DNA of 64,000 nucleotides from Simiduia curdlanivorans (GCF_030409605.1 NZ_JAUFQG010000006.1:1116001-1180000); one strand, 5' to 3'. Counted from the stretch's first letter, positions 17,337 through 25,571 are shown. Made by a program: numbers and translations. Notes: generated by a model not told the origin, from the sequence alone.

Positions 17337-17629
17337 ACATAATAAGAACAAAAAATAATAAAAACAGGCTTAGATAACATAATAAAAACTACAAATAATA
17401 AGAAAAACAGCAACATCTAATAACAACAAGAAATAATAAGAAACGTAGAAAAGCTCTAATAACAACAAGAAATAATAAAAAGATAGAAAGTGATTTAACT
17501 GACTGCACAACTAGGAGAGGGTTTGCCAGTAAGCATTCGCCAGCCCCGGGCAAGGAAGCACCACCTAATAAGCATAACAATGTGGACGTACACAGAATTT
17601 GACGGGAAAGCCAAGGCTTTCCCGTTTTG
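17337..17629 (+). ncRNA. crcZ: CrcZ-like sRNA (Hfq/Crc-sequestering), about 290 nt
   Basis: This non-coding segment lies between cbrB and pcnB, exactly where crcZ lies in Pseudomonas. It contains a cluster of AANAAYAA motifs, the A-rich sequence bound by Hfq with Crc. Exact examples occur at 17344, 17354, 17394, 17419, 17422, 17432, 17458, 17461 and 17471. Two copies of a 23-nt block (17417-17439 and 17456-17478) carry three motifs each. A sigma54-type promoter and CbrB-type palindrome lie upstream, and a strong terminator ends the unit. In Pseudomonas CrcZ titrates Hfq-Crc and relieves catabolite repression. The 5' end is inferred from the promoter, and the length is shorter than P. aeruginosa CrcZ (about 400 nt). 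Confidence 0.8.
17602..17628 (+). terminator. Intrinsic terminator of the CrcZ-like RNA
   Basis: An 11-bp perfect stem ACGGGAAAGCC / GGCTTTCCCGT with AA at the centre, followed by TTTGCTTTG. Confidence 0.9.
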
Positions 17630-17818
17630 CTTTGTGGCGCCGCTATCTAACCCAATAGCCACACCAACAAGCCCTATCTAGCCCAATCAGCCCGCATCTA
17701 GCGCAAAACACGGCTTTAGCGGCCTTATCTTCAGTGATAGACACTAAGTGATTTGCCCAGAGCGTGATAAACTCGCGCCTTTCTGACCATATTGACCATA
17801 GGCCAATCGACCTCACCC

Positions 17819-19192
17819 ATGCTGAAGCGACTCTACTCCCTGTTACCCGCATTTATCAAAGGCGACACTCAACGCGCCCCGTCTGCCGGTAACACCCAAA
17901 TCAAGCGCATTATTCCCCGCGACGAACACAACATCTCCCGCGCTAACATCAGCCGCGGCGCCGTGTCGGCCATGAAGCGTTTAAACGATGAAGGCTTCGA
18001 AGCCTATTTAGTCGGCGGCGGCGTGCGCGACCTGCTCTTAGACGGCCACCCGAAAGATTTCGACCTGGCCACCAACGCCACGCCCGAGCAAGTGCGCCAG
18101 ATCTTTCGCGGCGCGCGCATCATCGGCCGGCGCTTTAAAATTGTGCATGTGCGCATGGGCCGCGAGCTGCTTGAAGTCACTACCTTCCGCGACAACCACA
18201 CAGAATCCGAAAGCGAGCGCGACTCCCATCAGGCCGACTCGGGCATGCTGCTGCGCGACAACGTCTTCGGCACCCTAGAGACAGACTCGGCCAGGCGCGA
18301 TTTCACCATCAACGCGCTCTATTACACCTCGAAAGATTTCACCGTGGTGGATTACGAGGGCGGCCTGGAAGACTTGAAGAAGCGCCAAATCCGCATGATT
18401 GGCGACCCGCTCACGCGCTACAAGGAAGACCCGGTGCGCATGCTGCGCGCCGTGCGCTTTGCCGCCAAACTAGGCTTTAAAATCGAAGCCAACACCGCCG
18501 CACCCATCGCGCCCAATGCCGAGCTCATGGGGCAAGTATCCTCCTCGCGCCTGTTCGACGAGAGCCTGAAGCTGTTTATGGCCGGCTCCGCCACCGCCAC
18601 CTTCACCCTGCTGCGCGACTACGGCCTGCTGGCCTACTTGTTCCCGCAAACCGAAGCGCTGCTGCAGCGCGGCGACCCAAAAGCCGAAAAACTTATCGAG
18701 CACGCACTGGTCAATACCGACAAGCGCATCCGCAACGATCAGCGCGTGACCCCGGCCTTTATCTTTGCCGCCCTCTTGTGGCCAGTGGTTAAAGAGAAGC
18801 AGGAAGCGTTAATGGCGAGCGAAAAGCTCACGCCCTTAGTGGCTTTGGGTCAGGCTGCCAGTGCCGTAGTGGGCCAACAGCTCGCCGCCATTGCCATCCC
18901 TAAGCGCTTCTTAATTCCCATGCGCGAAATTTGGGACCTGCAACTACGCCTGCCCAACCGAGCTGGCAAGCGCGCCTTTGTCACCTTCAGCCACGAGCGC
19001 TTTCGCGCCGCCTACGACTTTTTATTGTTGCGCGAGAGCGCCGGTGAAAACTTCGACGGCCTAGGCCAGTGGTGGACGGACTTCCAAGTCGCCAACGAAG
19101 AAGGCCGCGAGGCCATGGTGAAAAACATGACCGGCCCCAAGGGCCGCAGCCGGCGTCGCAGCCCGCGGAAAAAGCCTGCCGATCCCGCATGA
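17819..19192 (+). CDS. pcnB: Poly(A) polymerase I
   Basis: 457 aa from ATG at 17819; a TTG 9 codons upstream is also open. It adds 3' poly(A) tails that mark RNA for decay. The nucleotidyltransferase head carries GGGVRDLLLDG and the catalytic DFDLATNATP, followed by RRFKIVHV and RRDFTINAL. The C-terminus is basic (GRSRRRSPRKK), as is usual. The stop overlaps folK as ATGA. Confidence 0.95.
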   Translation: MLKRLYSLLPAFIKGDTQRAPSAGNTQIKRIIPRDEHNISRANISRGAVSAMKRLNDEGFEAYLVGGGVRDLLLDGHPKDFDLATNATPEQVRQIFRGARIIGRRFKIVHVRMGRELLEVTTFRDNHTESESERDSHQADSGMLLRDNVFGTLETDSARRDFTINALYYTSKDFTVVDYEGGLEDLKKRQIRMIGDPLTRYKEDPVRMLRAVRFAAKLGFKIEANTAAPIAPNAELMGQVSSSRLFDESLKLFMAGSATATFTLLRDYGLLAYLFPQTEALLQRGDPKAEKLIEHALVNTDKRIRNDQRVTPAFIFAALLWPVVKEKQEALMASEKLTPLVALGQAASAVVGQQLAAIAIPKRFLIPMREIWDLQLRLPNRAGKRAFVTFSHERFRAAYDFLLLRESAGENFDGLGQWWTDFQVANEEGREAMVKNMTGPKGRSRRRSPRKKPADPA

Positions 19193-19701
19193 GTGATCAG
19201 CCACCGGTACGCGTCGCCATTAGCTTAGGCAGTAATCTGTCTGAGCCAATGGTGCAAATTACCCAAGCCTTGATCGAGCTAGGCCAGCTGCCAAGCACCA
19301 GGCTGCTGGCGCAATCGCCGCTCTACCAAAGCCGCGCCGTGGGGCCGGAACAACCCGATTACATCAACGCCTGCGCATTACTCGAAACTCAGCTCGCACC
19401 ACACGACTTACTCGATGCACTGCAAGCGCTGGAGCAACAGCACCAACGCGTTCGGCTCGAACACTGGGGCCCGCGCAGCCTCGATCTCGACCTGCTGTTA
19501 TATGGCCAAGCGAGCATCAACACCGAGCGCCTAACGGTGCCGCACGCATATCTACGCCAGCGCAATTTTGTCCTCGTGCCACTGCACGATATCTGGCCCG
19601 AGGCGCTGCTGCCCAGTGGCGAATCTATTGCATCCCTTCGGGCAAACTGTACGATGGACGGGCTGTCGCCTATCACGCCTCAGGCGAATCACAAGGAGTA
19701 A
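19189..19701 (+). CDS. folK: 6-hydroxymethyl-7,8-dihydropterin pyrophosphokinase
   Basis: 170 aa from ATG at 19189, overlapping the pcnB stop by 4 bp. HPPK transfers pyrophosphate from ATP to the pterin, making the substrate of FolP, whose gene lies at 51 kb. Motifs: VAISLGSNLSEP at the N-terminus and WGPRSLDLDLLLYG with the Mg2+-binding Asp pair. The pcnB-folK coupling is conserved in gammaproteobacteria. Confidence 0.95.
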   Translation: MSDQPPVRVAISLGSNLSEPMVQITQALIELGQLPSTRLLAQSPLYQSRAVGPEQPDYINACALLETQLAPHDLLDALQALEQQHQRVRLEHWGPRSLDLDLLLYGQASINTERLTVPHAYLRQRNFVLVPLHDIWPEALLPSGESIASLRANCTMDGLSPITPQANHKE

Positions 19702-19704
19702 GCG

Positions 19705-20385
19705 GTGAGCGATTTTTTTGACCTGCAATTGGACTTGAACAACGTAAAGCTGCCCCGTTTCGTGGCCGTTGAAGGCGCCATTGGCGTGGGCAAAACCACC
19801 TTGGCCAAACACCTAGCGCAAACCTTCAATTACGACATGCTGCTAGAGCAGCCGCAGGAAAACCCCTTCCTTGAACGCTTCTACCGCGATCCAAAAAACA
19901 GCGCCCTACCAACGCAATTATTTTTCCTGTTTCAGCGCGCCCAACAACTGAAAGATTTACGCCAAGACGATATTTTCGAACCAGTGCGAGTGTCAGACTT
20001 TTTAATGGAGAAGGATCAACTCTTCGCCCAGGTCACCCTCGACGACGACGAGTTCGACCTCTACCAGCAGGTCTACAACAAACTCACCATCGACAGCCCC
20101 AAGCCAGATTTGGTGATTTATTTACAAGCGCCCACTGATGTATTGCTCAACCGCATCAAGAGTCGCGGCATCGCCGCCGAGCAACTGATTCAGGCCGACT
20201 ACCTCAATAAACTGAACGATGCCTACATGCGCTTTTTTCATTTTTATGATGAAGCCCCGCTACTCATCGTCAACGCGACCGACCTAGACCTGGTGTCCAA
20301 TGCCGATCACTACCGGCAGCTAGTAGACTACCTGCTCAACATCAAATCCGGTCGCCACTACTACAACCCCACACCCAAGCTGTAA
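19705..20385 (+). CDS. Deoxynucleoside kinase family protein
   Basis: 226 aa from GTG at 19705, with AAGGAG 9-10 bases upstream and 3 bp after folK. P-loop FVAVEGAIGVGKTTLAKHLA at residues 15-35; ENPFLERFY, PTQLFFLFQR and VSDFLMEKD follow, as in deoxyadenosine/deoxyguanosine kinases. The predicted role is salvage phosphorylation of a deoxynucleoside; specificity is unknown. The gene occupies the same place, between folK and panB, in several relatives. Confidence 0.88.
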   Translation: MSDFFDLQLDLNNVKLPRFVAVEGAIGVGKTTLAKHLAQTFNYDMLLEQPQENPFLERFYRDPKNSALPTQLFFLFQRAQQLKDLRQDDIFEPVRVSDFLMEKDQLFAQVTLDDDEFDLYQQVYNKLTIDSPKPDLVIYLQAPTDVLLNRIKSRGIAAEQLIQADYLNKLNDAYMRFFHFYDEAPLLIVNATDLDLVSNADHYRQLVDYLLNIKSGRHYYNPTPKL

Positions 20386-20397
20386 CGGGAGGCTCCC

Positions 20398-21225
20398 ATG
20401 CCCTACGGAAAATTGTTTACCGAGTCCGCCTTAACCAAATTGGTAACCGTGAACACCCTGCGCAAAATGAAAACCGACGGCGAAAAATTTGTCACCGTGG
20501 CACTGTACGACGCACCCATGGCAGCCATGGCGCAAAAATGCGGCGTGCAAGTTTTATTGATCGGCGATTCACTGGGCATGACCGTGTTGGGCTACGACAG
20601 CACCGTGCCGGTGACCATGGAACAAATGATTTACCACATTGAAGCGGTGGCGCGTGGCAACAGTAAATCCTTAATCATGGGCGACATGCCGTTCATGACC
20701 TACGCCAGCACAGAACTCGCCATGCACAACGCCACCCGCATCATGCAGGCCGGCGCGCACATGGTAAAACTCGAAGGCGGTGCCTGGGTGGCCGACACCG
20801 TGCACAAACTCACCGAGCGCGGCATTCCCGTGTGCGGCCACTTAGGCTTAACACCGCAATCAGTCAATAAACTCGGCGGCTACCGCGTCCAAGGCCGGGA
20901 TGCCGCAAGCGCTAAAATCATGCTGCGCGACGCCAAATTATTAGACGAAGCCGGCGCCGATTTATTGGTGTTAGAGTGCGTACCCTCGTCCTTAGCCGAC
21001 GACATTAGCGCCGCCGTTTCCATGCCCACCATCGGCATAGGCGCGGGCAAAGATACCGACGGCCAAGTACTGGTGATCAACGACATCCTCGGTCTAACCG
21101 AACACCCACCGAAGTTTTCGAAAAACTTCTTAATAGAAGCCGGCGATATTCCCGGCGCCCTGCTGAAATATTCCGACGACGTCAAAAACGGCACCTTCCC
21201 CGCCGACGAACACAGCTTTGACTAA
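20398..21225 (+). CDS. panB: 3-methyl-2-oxobutanoate hydroxymethyltransferase
   Basis: 275 aa. It makes ketopantoate from 2-oxoisovalerate and methylene-THF, the first step of pantothenate synthesis. Clear motifs: LLIGDSLGMTVLGYDSTVPV, CGHLGLTPQSVNKLGGYRVQ, and IGIGAGKDTDGQVLVINDIL. GGGAGG precedes the ATG, 12 bp after the kinase gene. The core reads VALYDAPMA where most PanB have TAYDYP, so it is a diverged branch. panC does not follow, unlike in Pseudomonas. Confidence 0.93.
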   Translation: MPYGKLFTESALTKLVTVNTLRKMKTDGEKFVTVALYDAPMAAMAQKCGVQVLLIGDSLGMTVLGYDSTVPVTMEQMIYHIEAVARGNSKSLIMGDMPFMTYASTELAMHNATRIMQAGAHMVKLEGGAWVADTVHKLTERGIPVCGHLGLTPQSVNKLGGYRVQGRDAASAKIMLRDAKLLDEAGADLLVLECVPSSLADDISAAVSMPTIGIGAGKDTDGQVLVINDILGLTEHPPKFSKNFLIEAGDIPGALLKYSDDVKNGTFPADEHSFD

Positions 21226-21271
21226 GCCGGCTTTAAAAAGCAAACAGCTGAATAAGTACAGAGCTGAATAA

Positions 21272-21529
21272 ATGACCATCAACCTGCTCGCCGACATCAT
21301 CGGCGTCACCGGCACAGCGCTCGTGGTGGGCGCCTTCACCCTATTGCAACTGGAAAAAATCCAACCCACTAAACTCACCTACAACCTAATGAATTTAGTA
21401 GGCGCGATTTTTTTGCTCATTAGCCTGTGCATTAATTTTAATTTGGCGAGTTTTATTATTGAGCTGTTTTGGATTGCGGCGTCGGTGATTGGGTTGGTGA
21501 AGTATTTTCGGAGGCGAGGGGAGGTTTAG
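21272..21529 (+). CDS. CBU_0592-type small membrane protein
   Basis: 85 aa with three hydrophobic helices (IIGVTGTALVVGAFTLLQL, LMNLVGAIFLLISLCINF, SFIIELFWIAASVIGLVKYF) and a basic C-terminus. I recognise the pattern of the small family annotated as 'CBU_0592 family membrane protein'; function unknown. It marks the end of the conserved block; repetitive and AT-rich DNA begins immediately after it. Confidence 0.7.
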   Translation: MTINLLADIIGVTGTALVVGAFTLLQLEKIQPTKLTYNLMNLVGAIFLLISLCINFNLASFIIELFWIAASVIGLVKYFRRRGEV

Positions 21530-22293
21530 AAATAAGCTGCAAGCCTCAAGCTGCAAGCTACAAGCTACAAGCTACAAACAGGATGGCCTGCCCCTACAAA
21601 TCATCTAGACGCAAAAATTGGACCCGCAAGGGCCTTTTTCTGCCTTATTACGCGAGCCAGGCTTGCGGGGGGCGGCCTGCCTTGTGGCTGCGGGGTCCGG
21701 CCATCCGGCTTGCGGCTTGCGGCTAAAAAACCCCTTACTCACTTTCGCTATAAAAATTCAAAGTTCATATTCCGCACTATCGCTTAACGTAAATACTGGC
21801 GCTGAATTCAACGCACCATAATATTCCCGATTGTCGTTTAGATCATTGTGTGGTTCGATTGAGCTGTTTAAGCAGCTAGAAATTTTGCTCATTGATAGAG
21901 CGATATATAAACGCGGGATTGTATTTGGTGTTGTCATCTAGAGAGGCGCGTAAGCCCTCCACCCACCACTCAACCGCTAAAACGTGGCTATCCTGCCCCG
22001 ATACACTCGCGCGCCGCACCCTCAAGGGGCACCGAGGTCCATGGCGCTTGTTGAGTGGCGGCTTGAGGGCTTTCTGGAGATAGGTGGGTGCGGAAATGTT
22101 GGTCAATGGTCTTTACAGCTGCAACTTTGCGGACGATTAATGAAAATTCGCAGGATTTAATTCTTATCTGAGTCAGAATATTTATATTCCTCAAATTTAA
22201 TTCTTTAAATCAAAAGTTTATCGATTTTCATACAAACACCGCTACGAATAATAAACAGATATACAATTCAAATTTTAACCTTCAAGTGAAAGC
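21530..22293. repeat. Gene-free stretch with degenerate CAAGCTA/29-bp family repeats
   Basis: No convincing gene here. Bases 21537-21590 hold CAAGCTGCAAG and three CAAGCTA-type heptamers, followed by a diverged copy (CAGGATGGCCTGCCCCTACAA) of the GC-rich module seen at 38.1 kb. Bases 21660-21725 contain two further diverged GGCGGCC...TTG copies. Bases 21966-22062 carry CCACTCAAC and its complement about 80 bp apart. The last 150 bp are AT-rich and may hold the promoter for the HD-domain gene. Confidence 0.6.
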
Positions 22294-22722
22294 ATGGATA
22301 TTATCGAAAAGTCCTTAGAAATTGCGTTAAAAGCATACTCTGGCCAGAAAGACAAAGCAGGGAAAACATATATTCTTCACCCTCTTCGAATAATGTCCAA
22401 GATGGAGTCAGAATATGAAATGTCGGCCGCATTATTACATGACGTAATAGAAGATTCAGACTATACGGCAGAAAATTTACTAGCCGAAGGTATCCCGCGC
22501 GAGGTTGTAGAGGCGGTTCAGTTACTATCGAAAATTGAGGGCGAAACATACGACCAGTTTATTGATCGAATAGTTGGCAACTCACTGGCATCAAAGATAA
22601 AACTCGCCGATATAGAAGATAATATAAACCTATTGCGATTAGATTCAGTAGGCGAAAAAGATCTTGAGAGAGTGGCTAAATATCATAAGGCATGGAAAAA
22701 GTTAACGAGGGTATCAATTTAA
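22294..22722 (+). CDS. Small HD-domain protein (SpoT/MESH1-like hydrolase domain)
   Basis: 142 aa comprising only an HD hydrolase domain like that of RelA/SpoT and small alarmone hydrolases. Metal-site motifs are intact: YILHPLRIM (His), ALLHDVIEDSDYT (HD and ED pairs) and KLADIEDNINLL (Asp and Asn). The synthetase and ACT domains are absent. The likely reaction is hydrolysis of a nucleotide pyrophosphate such as ppGpp, but this is inference. It is the first gene of the AT-rich island. Confidence 0.75.
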   Translation: MDIIEKSLEIALKAYSGQKDKAGKTYILHPLRIMSKMESEYEMSAALLHDVIEDSDYTAENLLAEGIPREVVEAVQLLSKIEGETYDQFIDRIVGNSLASKIKLADIEDNINLLRLDSVGEKDLERVAKYHKAWKKLTRVSI

Positions 22723-22744
22723 CACCCTTAATCGATTTTTCAGG

Positions 22745-23050
22745 GTGAAAACCAACCAGAATTTCAAGGCAATAGAAAGCAATATGGACAGCAAAACAGA
22801 AAAATATAGCGTTGATGGATGGAATATTTCATTACAGAGAAATGTCCACATGTACTGCCATTCCCTGTCTGTAGAAAATAGCCAATATAGATTCAATATA
22901 GAATGTGAAGATCTTCCTACTCACGAAAAAACTATTGGCATCTGGCTCCACAATTCAAAAATTCCAGTAGCAATGATTACAGAGCTAAAAGACATATTAC
23001 TTAGATGGTCAGAAAGCCTTGAGATAGAAGTTGAAATACGTACAAATTAA
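22745..23050 (+). CDS. Hypothetical protein
   Basis: Up to 101 aa from GTG at 22745; an ATG at 22784 (MDSKTEKYSVDGWN, 88 aa) is an equally possible start. No membrane segment or known motif. The composition suggests a small alpha/beta protein (YRFNIECEDLP, IPVAMITELKDILLRWSESL). It follows the HD gene by 22 bp. Its size and company suit an immunity-type or orphan cassette gene, but no family is recognised. Confidence 0.5.
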   Translation: MKTNQNFKAIESNMDSKTEKYSVDGWNISLQRNVHMYCHSLSVENSQYRFNIECEDLPTHEKTIGIWLHNSKIPVAMITELKDILLRWSESLEIEVEIRTN

Positions 23051-23177
23051 AATTAATTCATAAACAGAAAATAAAGCAAACTAAAATAGAACAACGATTT
23101 CTCAGTATTATTCAATCTACAGATAACTGTTTATCGCCAACATCCGTGAATTACGAAGCTTGAAGGATAATATTCGA

Positions 23178-23384
23178 ATGGAATTGATCATAGGATTGGG
23201 CCTACTACTATTAGTTGGAGCATATTTTGCAACGCCAACCTCCTGCTACGTATGCGGTCAATCAATTAAGAAAACATATTACACATGGAAATTAGAAGGT
23301 AAGAAAAGAGTATTGTGCCCTAAGTGTAATACGCAAATGGAGCGAAAGATCAGCAAACAGGCCTTTAACAGAAAGTTCGGCTGA
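23178..23384 (+). CDS. Small membrane-anchored zinc-ribbon protein
   Basis: 68 aa from ATG at 23178; GAAGGATA upstream supports translation, and a TTG 6 codons earlier is the alternative. One N-terminal TM helix (MELIIGLGLLLLVGAYFA), then two Cys-x-x-Cys pairs (CYVCGQ and CPKCNTQ) and a basic tail. Function unknown. Confidence 0.6.
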   Translation: MELIIGLGLLLLVGAYFATPTSCYVCGQSIKKTYYTWKLEGKKRVLCPKCNTQMERKISKQAFNRKFG

Positions 23385-23437
23385 CACAGAACTGTAATTA
23401 ATGAACAATTAAAAATGACCAAAGCTATAATAAACCG

Positions 23438-23470
23438 GTCAGATGAAAATTATGTCGCGTCAAACGACAT
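23438..23470 (+). repeat. Dispersed direct repeat, copy 1
   Basis: GGTCAGATGAAAATTATGTC and the following CGCGTCAA match 24383-24415 at most positions (GGTCAGATCAGAATTATGTC then GCGCCAA). The copies flank the genes at 23660 and 24127, so this may be a boundary or remnant of inserted units. The rest of 23385-23659 shows nothing else. Confidence 0.55.
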
Positions 23471-23659
23471 TGCTATCATCTGAGACAATTACGCTCCTGG
23501 CTTTATTAAAAGTCACTGATGATCAAGGACGCAATCTAAAGCCTAACAATCTTTTAATCACCCAAGATACTAAATGAACCCAAGCTTTGCGATGATCTTT
23601 AGCAAGGAGCTCAGTAGACCTCCGCCGCGTCGCCGGGCGTTAGCTTGAGCACCAATTAG

Positions 23660-24013
23660 ATGTATCAACACACACGGAATAGAATTATCAAAGCTGGATT
23701 TATGCCTGAACCTGTTGAAACTTTAGCAATTTCACTGGCGTCTGCAAAGAATTTAACTGAAGCAAGTGAGATATATGTCATGTTCGAAACGGAGGCAGAA
23801 AAGCTTCCCTGGCCACAAGATAATGATTTCGGAGCATTGGTTTTACAATCTGCATGCTTGAAAGCACCTAATATCGAAGTAAAAAAGTTTATGTTATCTA
23901 AGGCGCTATCTAGGGCGCAATGGTGTGCCACATGCTCAACTTCTGGCGGAGAGGGACTCGCAAGAATGCAACATGTAAATGAGCTAAAAGCTGAGCTATC
24001 AAGGTGCAACTAA
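23660..24013 (+). CDS. Hypothetical protein, possible orphan immunity gene
   Basis: 117 aa, mostly helical by composition (TLAISLASAKNLTEASEIYVMF, KKFMLSKALSRAQWCATC). No signal, membrane helix or recognised motif apart from a CATC pair near residue 90. It stands alone in the island, 275 bp after the zinc-ribbon gene. Function not recognised. Confidence 0.5.
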   Translation: MYQHTRNRIIKAGFMPEPVETLAISLASAKNLTEASEIYVMFETEAEKLPWPQDNDFGALVLQSACLKAPNIEVKKFMLSKALSRAQWCATCSTSGGEGLARMQHVNELKAELSRCN

Positions 24014-24126
24014 CAGATCTGTCAAATATCGTTCCACCTAGATAATTTAAATCGCGGCCTTGCACAATACACCTAGTCAATGACGTTTAATTTTTCAGCC
24101 AAATCTAGACCAATCGTCACTACTGA

Positions 24127-24348
24127 GCAGAATCACTGTTTGATAAAACCGGCTGTGAAAACTGTAGAAATGCTTGGGCCAGCGGCCTGAATAGAGATGC
24201 AGTGCTTAAGGTAATTGGCAGAGCCAATTTTGAACGTCAGGCACGCTTAAACCAATGCTCTATATGCAGAACATACTGGGAAGACAACAATGGTAGCTAT
24301 CCATCAGGATTGTCCGAGCAAGATGCAAAAAAATATTACAACATATAA
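24127..24348 (+). pseudogene. Zinc-ribbon protein frame without a normal start
   Basis: An open frame of 73 codons (stop TGA at 24124-24126 before it, TAA at 24346-24348) encodes a coherent protein: ESLFDKTGCENCRNAWASGL, then ARLNQCSICRTYWEDNNGSY. The two Cys-x-x-Cys pairs look like a treble-clef or zinc-ribbon site. There is no ATG, and the only GTG lies after the first Cys pair. It is probably a 5'-truncated or frameshifted gene; initiation at CTG 24136 cannot be excluded. Confidence 0.45.
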
Positions 24349-24382
24349 CAAGGCAGCGGCATTAGGAGGTTTTGACTCACAG

Positions 24383-24415
24383 GGTCAGATCAGAATTATG
24401 TCGCGCCAATCGAAC
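24383..24415 (+). repeat. Dispersed direct repeat, copy 2
   Basis: Second copy of the GGTCAGAT...AATTATGTCGCG repeat described at 23438. A shorter related string, GGGGTCAGGCCTTACATTTG, occurs at 24728. Confidence 0.5.
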
Positions 24416-24466
24416 TTAATTTCCATCCGGCCTTACCACCAAAATGAATTAGGTTAACCACCCAGA

Positions 24467-24748
24467 ATGAGAAAACAAATAGCAATAAATACCATGATTT
24501 ATATTTTGGGTTCTTTAGCTACCCTATGCGCAATATATTTAATGTATAAATTTATGCTCAATGCCTGGGATGTGGTAACTTTTGATAATTCTGTAGAAAC
24601 AGTGGACCAAGGAACGGCAAGAATTCCCAACTTAAATATCGACCCACTGATTTATAGCACTTTGTCGGGTGCATTATCTGCTGGACTATTCTGGATGGGG
24701 CATCGGCGGCGTAAAAGGCAAAACGTCGGGGTCAGGCCTTACATTTGA
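24467..24748 (+). CDS. Hypothetical two-helix membrane protein
   Basis: 93 aa with TM helices near residues 8-28 (MIYILGSLATLCAIYLMYKF) and 62-78 (STLSGALSAGLFWMG), separated by a polar loop of about 35 residues and ended by a basic patch (HRRRKRQ). No family recognised. The last codons run into the GGGGTCAGG repeat, so the C-terminus may have been altered by insertion. Convergent with the immunity-like cluster. Confidence 0.5.
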   Translation: MRKQIAINTMIYILGSLATLCAIYLMYKFMLNAWDVVTFDNSVETVDQGTARIPNLNIDPLIYSTLSGALSAGLFWMGHRRRKRQNVGVRPYI

Positions 24749-24798
24749 CATTTATAATCAGCCCCACAGAACAATACCTAAAAATGCTTTTTCTTACC

Positions 24799-25176
24799 CT
24801 ACTCTGGGAAAACACCCATTGAATTTAAAAGCACCAATAATGCACCAGACAAACCGGATAGCATCAACAACCAGTAAAAAAGCGAACCTAGAAAGCGATC
24901 AAACGTATTGGTATTTTCGAGCAATAACGTTGCATTGGCATGCATAAAGGACAGTGGGCTGCTTTCAAGCTTTTTACTCCACGACCTAGGAAAAGCCAGC
25001 GCTTGTGCAACATTAATAATGTCCCACCCACTGGCATACTCCACTCCCAACGCATCTTTTGTTTTCGGGTTTTTCCTTAGCCTTCTCACTGTGATCTGCC
25101 CAAATAAAACATACAGAACACAAGATATGAACATAAATATAAACACTATTCCTAGCATTTTAGAAAACAAGCTCAT
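24799..25176 (-). CDS. Two-TM putative immunity protein, paralogue 3
   Basis: 125 aa from MSLFSKMLGIVF (ATG at 25176, with GAGG 6 bases upstream; an ATG 12 bases earlier has poor spacing). N-terminal TM helix, then the shared block LYVLFGQITVRRLRKNPKTK, LGVEYASGWDIINVAQALAF, SPLSFMHAN, FDRFLGSLFYWLL and a second TM helix. It is clearly homologous to the proteins at 25218 and 25669. The three tandem diverged copies behind a toxin-like gene suggest immunity duty in the inner membrane; this is inference. Confidence 0.7.
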   Translation of the reverse strand: MSLFSKMLGIVFIFMFISCVLYVLFGQITVRRLRKNPKTKDALGVEYASGWDIINVAQALAFPRSWSKKLESSPLSFMHANATLLLENTNTFDRFLGSLFYWLLMLSGLSGALLVLLNSMGVFPE

Positions 25177-25217
25177 TTGAGACCTCATGACCTTGGCTAG
25201 ATTTCTTCACTCGAAAA

Positions 25218-25571
25218 TTACAGCACCGCAAGTGATAGAAGCGAAAGAATAGAAATCGTAAACACCCAATAGAATATAGAGGCTATTATCCTATCGAATT
25301 TATTGGTAGACCGAATCAACAGTTCGGTCTTTGCGAATAGAAATGATATAGGACTTTGACTAAGCTTCTTTGTAATGGATTCTGGTAGGGCTAGCGCCTG
25401 AGCAACATTAAACACATCCCAACCGTTCGCGATTTCAAGTCCGAGGCTTTCTTTTGTTGCTGGGTTCTCTCTAAGTTTTCTCACAGTCAGCTGCCCAAAT
25501 AACACATAGAGTATCATGGACAAAAATAGGCCTAGCATGCCGCAATTAAAAATGATGTCGGTATTGATCAA
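25218..25571 (-). CDS. Two-TM putative immunity protein, paralogue 2
   Basis: 117 aa, probable TTG start with a purine-rich GAGAG upstream. Same architecture as its neighbours: TM helix, YVLFGQLTVRKLRENPATK, LGLEIANGWDVFNVAQALAL, SPISFLFAK, FDRIIASIFYWVFTISI. It is the most diverged of the three, including in the polar middle, as expected if each copy recognises a different toxin variant. It lies 98 bp after paralogue 1 and 42 bp before paralogue 3. Confidence 0.7.
   Translation of the reverse strand: MINTDIIFNCGMLGLFLSMILYVLFGQLTVRKLRENPATKESLGLEIANGWDVFNVAQALALPESITKKLSQSPISFLFAKTELLIRSTNKFDRIIASIFYWVFTISILSLLSLAVL

Noticed and set aside
17389..17580. 63-codon minus-strand frame inside the CrcZ-like locus
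   Set aside because: Product is Leu/Val repeats produced by the A-rich motif array read in reverse; no ribosome-binding site.
21876..22106. 76-codon minus-strand frame in the repeat-rich gap
   Set aside because: No ribosome-binding site, overlapping competing frames on both strands, and composition of non-coding repeat DNA.
23549..23645. Integron attC-like site (GCCTAAC ... GTTAGCT) before the gene at 23660
   Set aside because: The outer boxes are only partly complementary and the inner boxes do not pair; no other convincing attC and no integrase.
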